Below are positions 60,518-64,000 of a stretch of DNA of 64,000 nt, piece by piece. The DNA is from Geosiphon pyriformis (lineage: Eukaryota; Glomeromycota; Glomeromycetes; Archaeosporales; Geosiphonaceae): the NCBI GenBank assembly GCA_016748015.1, contig JAAOMT010000009.1, positions 390,459 through 454,458 of the forward strand, written 5' to 3'. The number at the start of each line of letters is the position of its first letter. Position 1 is the stretch's first letter. The notes below the pieces were generated by a model that ran no database searches, had not been told where the DNA came from, and saw nothing but the letters and a program-made list of their open reading frames with translations. The translations under genes were made by a program, and so were the position numbers.

Positions 60518-62382
60518 ATGGATTTGAAGGCTGCTTTGAGCAGTGATATGTTGAAAAAAAAGGCACCTAAAGGTACTTTCTATGGTCCTGCTAGTGGTTT
60601 TTTTGCTCAGAAAAAAAAGATGGTTCTTGGCAATGTTAAACATTCTGATAATGAAAAAAATATCTCTTTGAGTAAATCTGAGTCTGATAATAGTGTGTAC
60701 TCTGATGTGGATAGTCTGTCTGGTAATGATGAGAATGTTGGCATGACAGGTGTGTATAGAGAGTCTCTTTTGGGTTCAGCTGCAACCATTCTCAAGGTGA
60801 AACATGTAAATACTAGTACAATGTTTGGCTTTCTGTTTGGCTTTCCTGATTTCACTATAGATAATAATGAAATTGTGCTTCCCCCTCACTTGCCTATTTC
60901 TCTGGAAAAAAAGTGGATTGATCCAAAGATTATTAAGACTCTTGTAAAAGTGTCAGTTAAAAAGTTATTCACTTTAGATATTAATCTCTTAGCTGTGGAA
61001 GGAAAATCTGCAATGGCAAAAACTCAGTTAATTAGAAAATTTTTTTCACCAGTCAATGATTTCGGGAGGGCCATTACTCCTTTAAAATTTGAAGGAATCA
61101 TCTGATCTACCTTTACTTCCAAAAAAAAATGAATATGGCTGCATCTTTGGCCAGGAAAAGAGAGATTGTCATAAACACTAATCTTAAGAAATCAAAAGTG
61201 CATTCAGATTGGGCCATAGTAATCAAAAAAATTCCCATGGATACACCTAAGGAAATGATCGTCACCGCAGTCGCCAAATTTGGTGATATTAAATCAATCA
61301 AGATTCAGTTAATTGGTATGTGGCGGAAGGCTGTGGTGGAATTCACTGATTTGAGTCAAGCCAATTTGTTAGCGTCAAGATGGTCATTCCTGATCAGGAA
61401 AGACTCAGTGCGTATGGCAAAAGCTGTGGGAAATCATAATATCTGGGCATCAAAAGACTGTTTTAGGACAATTTTGTTTACTTTGCCAGTGGAAACAACT
61501 GCACACAATCTTGGTACTCTTTTGGATGGGGCTGGCAATAAGACTTGTATCATCAATCAATTTTTGAACACTGGCAATAGGTTTTGTTGTGCTGTGATTG
61601 GCTTTGAATCTGAAAAGAATTTGGATTCAACATTTTGCACTGAACCTGTTTTTAGTGATGTGTGGCTCTTATAGGCTAGATTGGATTTGGTTTGGTATGG
61701 GAAATGTGGGTGTTTTAGGCATTCAGCTCTTGAGTGTGATGCTCCAATTGGTTCTATGTTATTGTTATCTTTGGTTAAGTCTTTTAAAAGTTTTGTTTCT
61801 GAGGAGAGGCATCTCCAGCTGGCCAAGTTATATAAAAAAAAAGAGGTTTTTATCTCCCACCCTGTTGCTTTTGGTGAAAAATTCTGGGCCCAAATGGTCT
61901 TAGCAGCTTCTTTTCTCTCTCATGGTTTTCCTGCTGGTCCCAGCTCAAATCTTCTTTCTTCTTCTTATCATGACATTGGTGATGTTTCTTCTTTGAATGA
62001 ATGCTTGGCCTCATTGAAATGCTCACTTGAGCTTCTTTTTGACTGGGTGTCCACTATTGTTAGATGTCTTGATAGTACTGAATTGGTGTCTTTGGTGTCT
62101 TCCTCTTTTGTTTCTTCTCCTAATGCTTCTGTATCTTTGGCTTCGGGTTTAGGCTCAGATATGGTTTTGGATGGCACTTCAATACTGTCTGCTCCCTCTT
62201 CTTCTACTGTTGATGTTGATGTACATGTTCTCAGTTCTAGTAGCTCCAGAATTCCCACTGGCAAAGTGGGTGGCTTGGAGTCTAAGTTGGCATCTTTGGA
62301 GACTTCTATTGATTTAGTGTTAACACGTTTGGATGGCTTGTGCTCTAGTTTGAATGCTCCTTTGTATTCTCTTTCCAAATGA
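60518..62382 (+). pseudogene. LINE ORF1 (gag-like nucleic-acid-binding protein), disrupted
   Basis: The first frame runs from MDLKAALSSDMLKKK to a TGA at 61103-61105. A frame change around the A9 run at 61121-61129 moves to the frame of NMAASLARKREIVINTNLKK. That frame holds an RRM-like fold (DWAIVIKKIPMDTPKEM, then SIKIQLIGMWRKAVVEF). A TAG at 61672-61674 interrupts it before YGKCGCFRHSALEC. This is a CCHC knuckle whose first Cys is Tyr (TAT) and whose usual Gly before His is Arg. The C-terminal third is Ser-rich and ends in a short coiled region. Such proteins bind LINE RNA in the ribonucleoprotein particle. Confidence 0.8.
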
Positions 62383-64000
62383 ATAACCTAGTTTGGAAGT
62401 TCGCTATGTGTAATGTTCAGGGTCTCAATGTTCCAGCCAAATGGGCAGACATTGTTTGTTAACATGTAAGCTTTGGAAGTATGGTTTTTTTTGTTACTGA
62501 GATGAAGTTGAGGCCTTCCTCTGGACCATAGATCAAGGATGAATTTGAGGGGGTCCAGATTTTTACTTCTGGTTTGGATGTTGGTTATCTCAGTACTAGT
62601 GTTGCTGTGATTATAAACAATTCTTTGGCTCACCATGTTTCTAAGGTTGAGGTGGTCTCTGGTCATGTTATCTTGGTGCATCTTCTGTTCAAGAGCAAGC
62701 TTTCAGTGACTGTGCTTGGTTTGTATGCTGGTGCCTCTTCTAGCATTCGTTTTGGACAGGCATTTAAGGTTAATTCTCTTATTGCTAAGGCTGTTAATAC
62801 CAGCAATTTTGTTGTTTTGAGTGAGGATTTTAATGAAAATGGGTCTGGGAAGAGCGTGAGTTTCAGGTTTTGTCTGGGTTTTGGTCTGGTCAATTCATTT
62901 GCCAGTCATCAGTTGGCATTGGCTCCTACGTGGTGCAACTTGAGAGGGATCAAAAAGACTATTGATTATATTTTAGTTAGTGAAAGTCTGTTATTCACTG
63001 TTGCTATGCATTGGGTTGAGTCAGTTTCAGATTTTTTTGACACGGATCATAGTGCTGTCATGGTGTTAGTAGGTCTGGGTGGGCTTTTGGATGTTCAATT
63101 AAATAGCTTGCACAGGCAGACTAACAAAGATTGTTAGAAGTTCAAGATTAAGGATGTAGATGTGTTCAAGTGGGATAAGTTTAGGGATTGTGTTTTGGTA
63201 AGGCTTTTGTTGGTCAAAGGCATCTTTGCTGATGTCAAAGCTGGTGGTAATTTGGATACTATGTGGGCAATTTTGGAAAAGGAGATGGTTGAGTCTGCTG
63301 ATAAAATTTTTTCCAGACTGTGGTTTAGCAAATTTTATTGCTTTAGGAACAAACATTTTTCAAAGTTCTTTGGATTGGGGTTGCTCATTGTAAAGATTCT
63401 TGGTGTGGTCCACTCTGGCAACATGCTTGAAGTTGTCTGTCTCATAAAAAAATGGTCCACTTTGGATGAGGACAAAGCTTGCGCATTCTCTAATTTGGTT
63501 AGATTGGATGAGGATAGTGGGATTCTTCTTAAGCATCTGTTTTTGTTTTGCAAGGAATACAGAAAATCAAAAATGTTTGAATCGAGACTAGCTGAGGAGG
63601 CTTTTGTTAAAAAGGCTATAGAAAAATGCATGGAAAGTTTCACTTTCAATAAAAAGTGCATGATCAAAAGTATTTTGGATCGGCCTTTTTGCAAGGTGGT
63701 ACTTGATCATTTGGTGGTTGATAAAAGCTTGGTTTTGGTATCTGCGGAGGTGAAGTCTAAAATAGATAAGATTATGGCAGGATAGACAAGGAAGCAAGTG
63801 ATACCTATGGTGATGTCTGATCTTTGGGCTTGCCAATATGTGCTTTTAGATTATGTGTGGAACAATGCTTTTTCTGAGGTAATATGTGAAATCAGTTTGG
63901 ATGAGCTGCTCTCAGTGGTTAATGATCTTCCTGATGACAAGGCTGCTGATTTGTCTGGCATTCCTAATGAATTGTGGAAACATAGTGGTGATATGGTATT
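62379..64000 (+). pseudogene. LINE ORF2 (endonuclease-reverse transcriptase), disrupted and incomplete
   Basis: One frame, starting MNNLVWKFAMCNVQGLNVPA, stays readable to the window end but has stops near 62460 (TAA), 62529, 63135 and 63783 (TAG). The endonuclease parts are TEMKLR (catalytic Glu), SEDFNEN where DFNEN is usual, APTWCNLRGIKKTIDYI and FDTDHSAV (Asp-His). After a linker, SLDELLSVVNDLPDDKAADL and SGIPNELWKH begin the reverse transcriptase. The catalytic YxDD box lies beyond the window. At least three stops sit where a Trp would be expected. Confidence 0.85.

Larger units (their letters stand above)
60390..64000 (+). mobile_element. Young, disabled LINE retrotransposon (5' part; continues past the window)
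   Basis: A pyrimidine/poly(T)-rich leader (60390-60517) precedes ORF1 and ORF2. The ORFs meet in an ATGA overlap at 62379-62382. The layout is gag-like ORF1 with zinc knuckle, then apurinic-type endonuclease, then the start of reverse transcriptase. The element seems to have inserted into, or beside, its older AT-rich relative. It is broken by several stops and one frameshift, so it is not autonomous. Confidence 0.9.

Noticed and set aside
61968-62378. Minus-strand frame of 136 codons opposite LINE ORF1
   Set aside because: Shadow of the Ser-rich ORF1 C-terminus.

Overview
The window reads as nuclear DNA of a filamentous fungus. Genes are split by short GT-AG introns (mostly about 50-110 bases) and stops are standard. 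Intergenic DNA is very AT-rich and full of microsatellites. A Sel1-repeat protein, a UMTA-like methyltransferase, Tc1-type transposon relics and a two-ORF LINE with a 'DFNEN' endonuclease are all familiar from early-diverging Mucoromycota, above all arbuscular mycorrhizal fungi (Glomeromycotina). That placement is inference from gene content, not from a marker gene.

Layout: 0-5 kb holds a five-exon paraoxonase/arylesterase-like gene (+) converging on a seven-exon JEN1-type carboxylate transporter (-). 6-10 kb holds two small minus-strand genes whose C-terminal halves are related. 12.5-13.5 kb is a low-complexity protein with 19-residue repeats. 14-18 kb has two dead Tc1/mariner copies flanking a three-exon RNI/LRR-like gene. 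18.3-19.8 kb is a secreted Asn-Gly-Asn repeat protein. 20-24.9 kb is gene-poor, with a 42-bp perfect palindrome and a transposon end. 24.9-30.5 kb has a methyltransferase (+), a Tc1 relic, and a 16-exon secreted serine carboxypeptidase (-) with microexons. 31.8-38.1 kb has a Sel1 protein, a PPxY-motif membrane protein, a 437-base assembly gap and a five-exon coiled-coil protein. 40.8-49.6 kb has a secreted CDA-fold deaminase (+), a SWIRM-domain protein (-) and a full-length DDX60-like Ski2-family helicase of 1739 residues (-).

From 49.6 kb the composition collapses into about 10.8 kb of extremely AT-rich DNA. I can align parts of it (ORF1, endonuclease and reverse transcriptase segments, in order) with the much younger LINE that begins near 60.4 kb and runs off the end. 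The AT-rich block is therefore largely a hypermutated LINE copy. The younger copy carries the same lesions at an early stage: its ORF2 is one reading frame broken by stops that mostly fit Trp codons turned into TAG or TAA.

The genes do not form an obvious pathway. Secreted or membrane products are frequent: paraoxonase-like, NGN protein, carboxypeptidase, deaminase, transporter and PPxY protein. The points most worth following are the microexons that encode catalytic motifs, the loss of the paraoxonase His dyad, the small paralogue pair, the NGN protein, and the mutation process acting on the LINEs. Exon boundaries were worked out by hand from reading frame and family motifs, so they are predictions.
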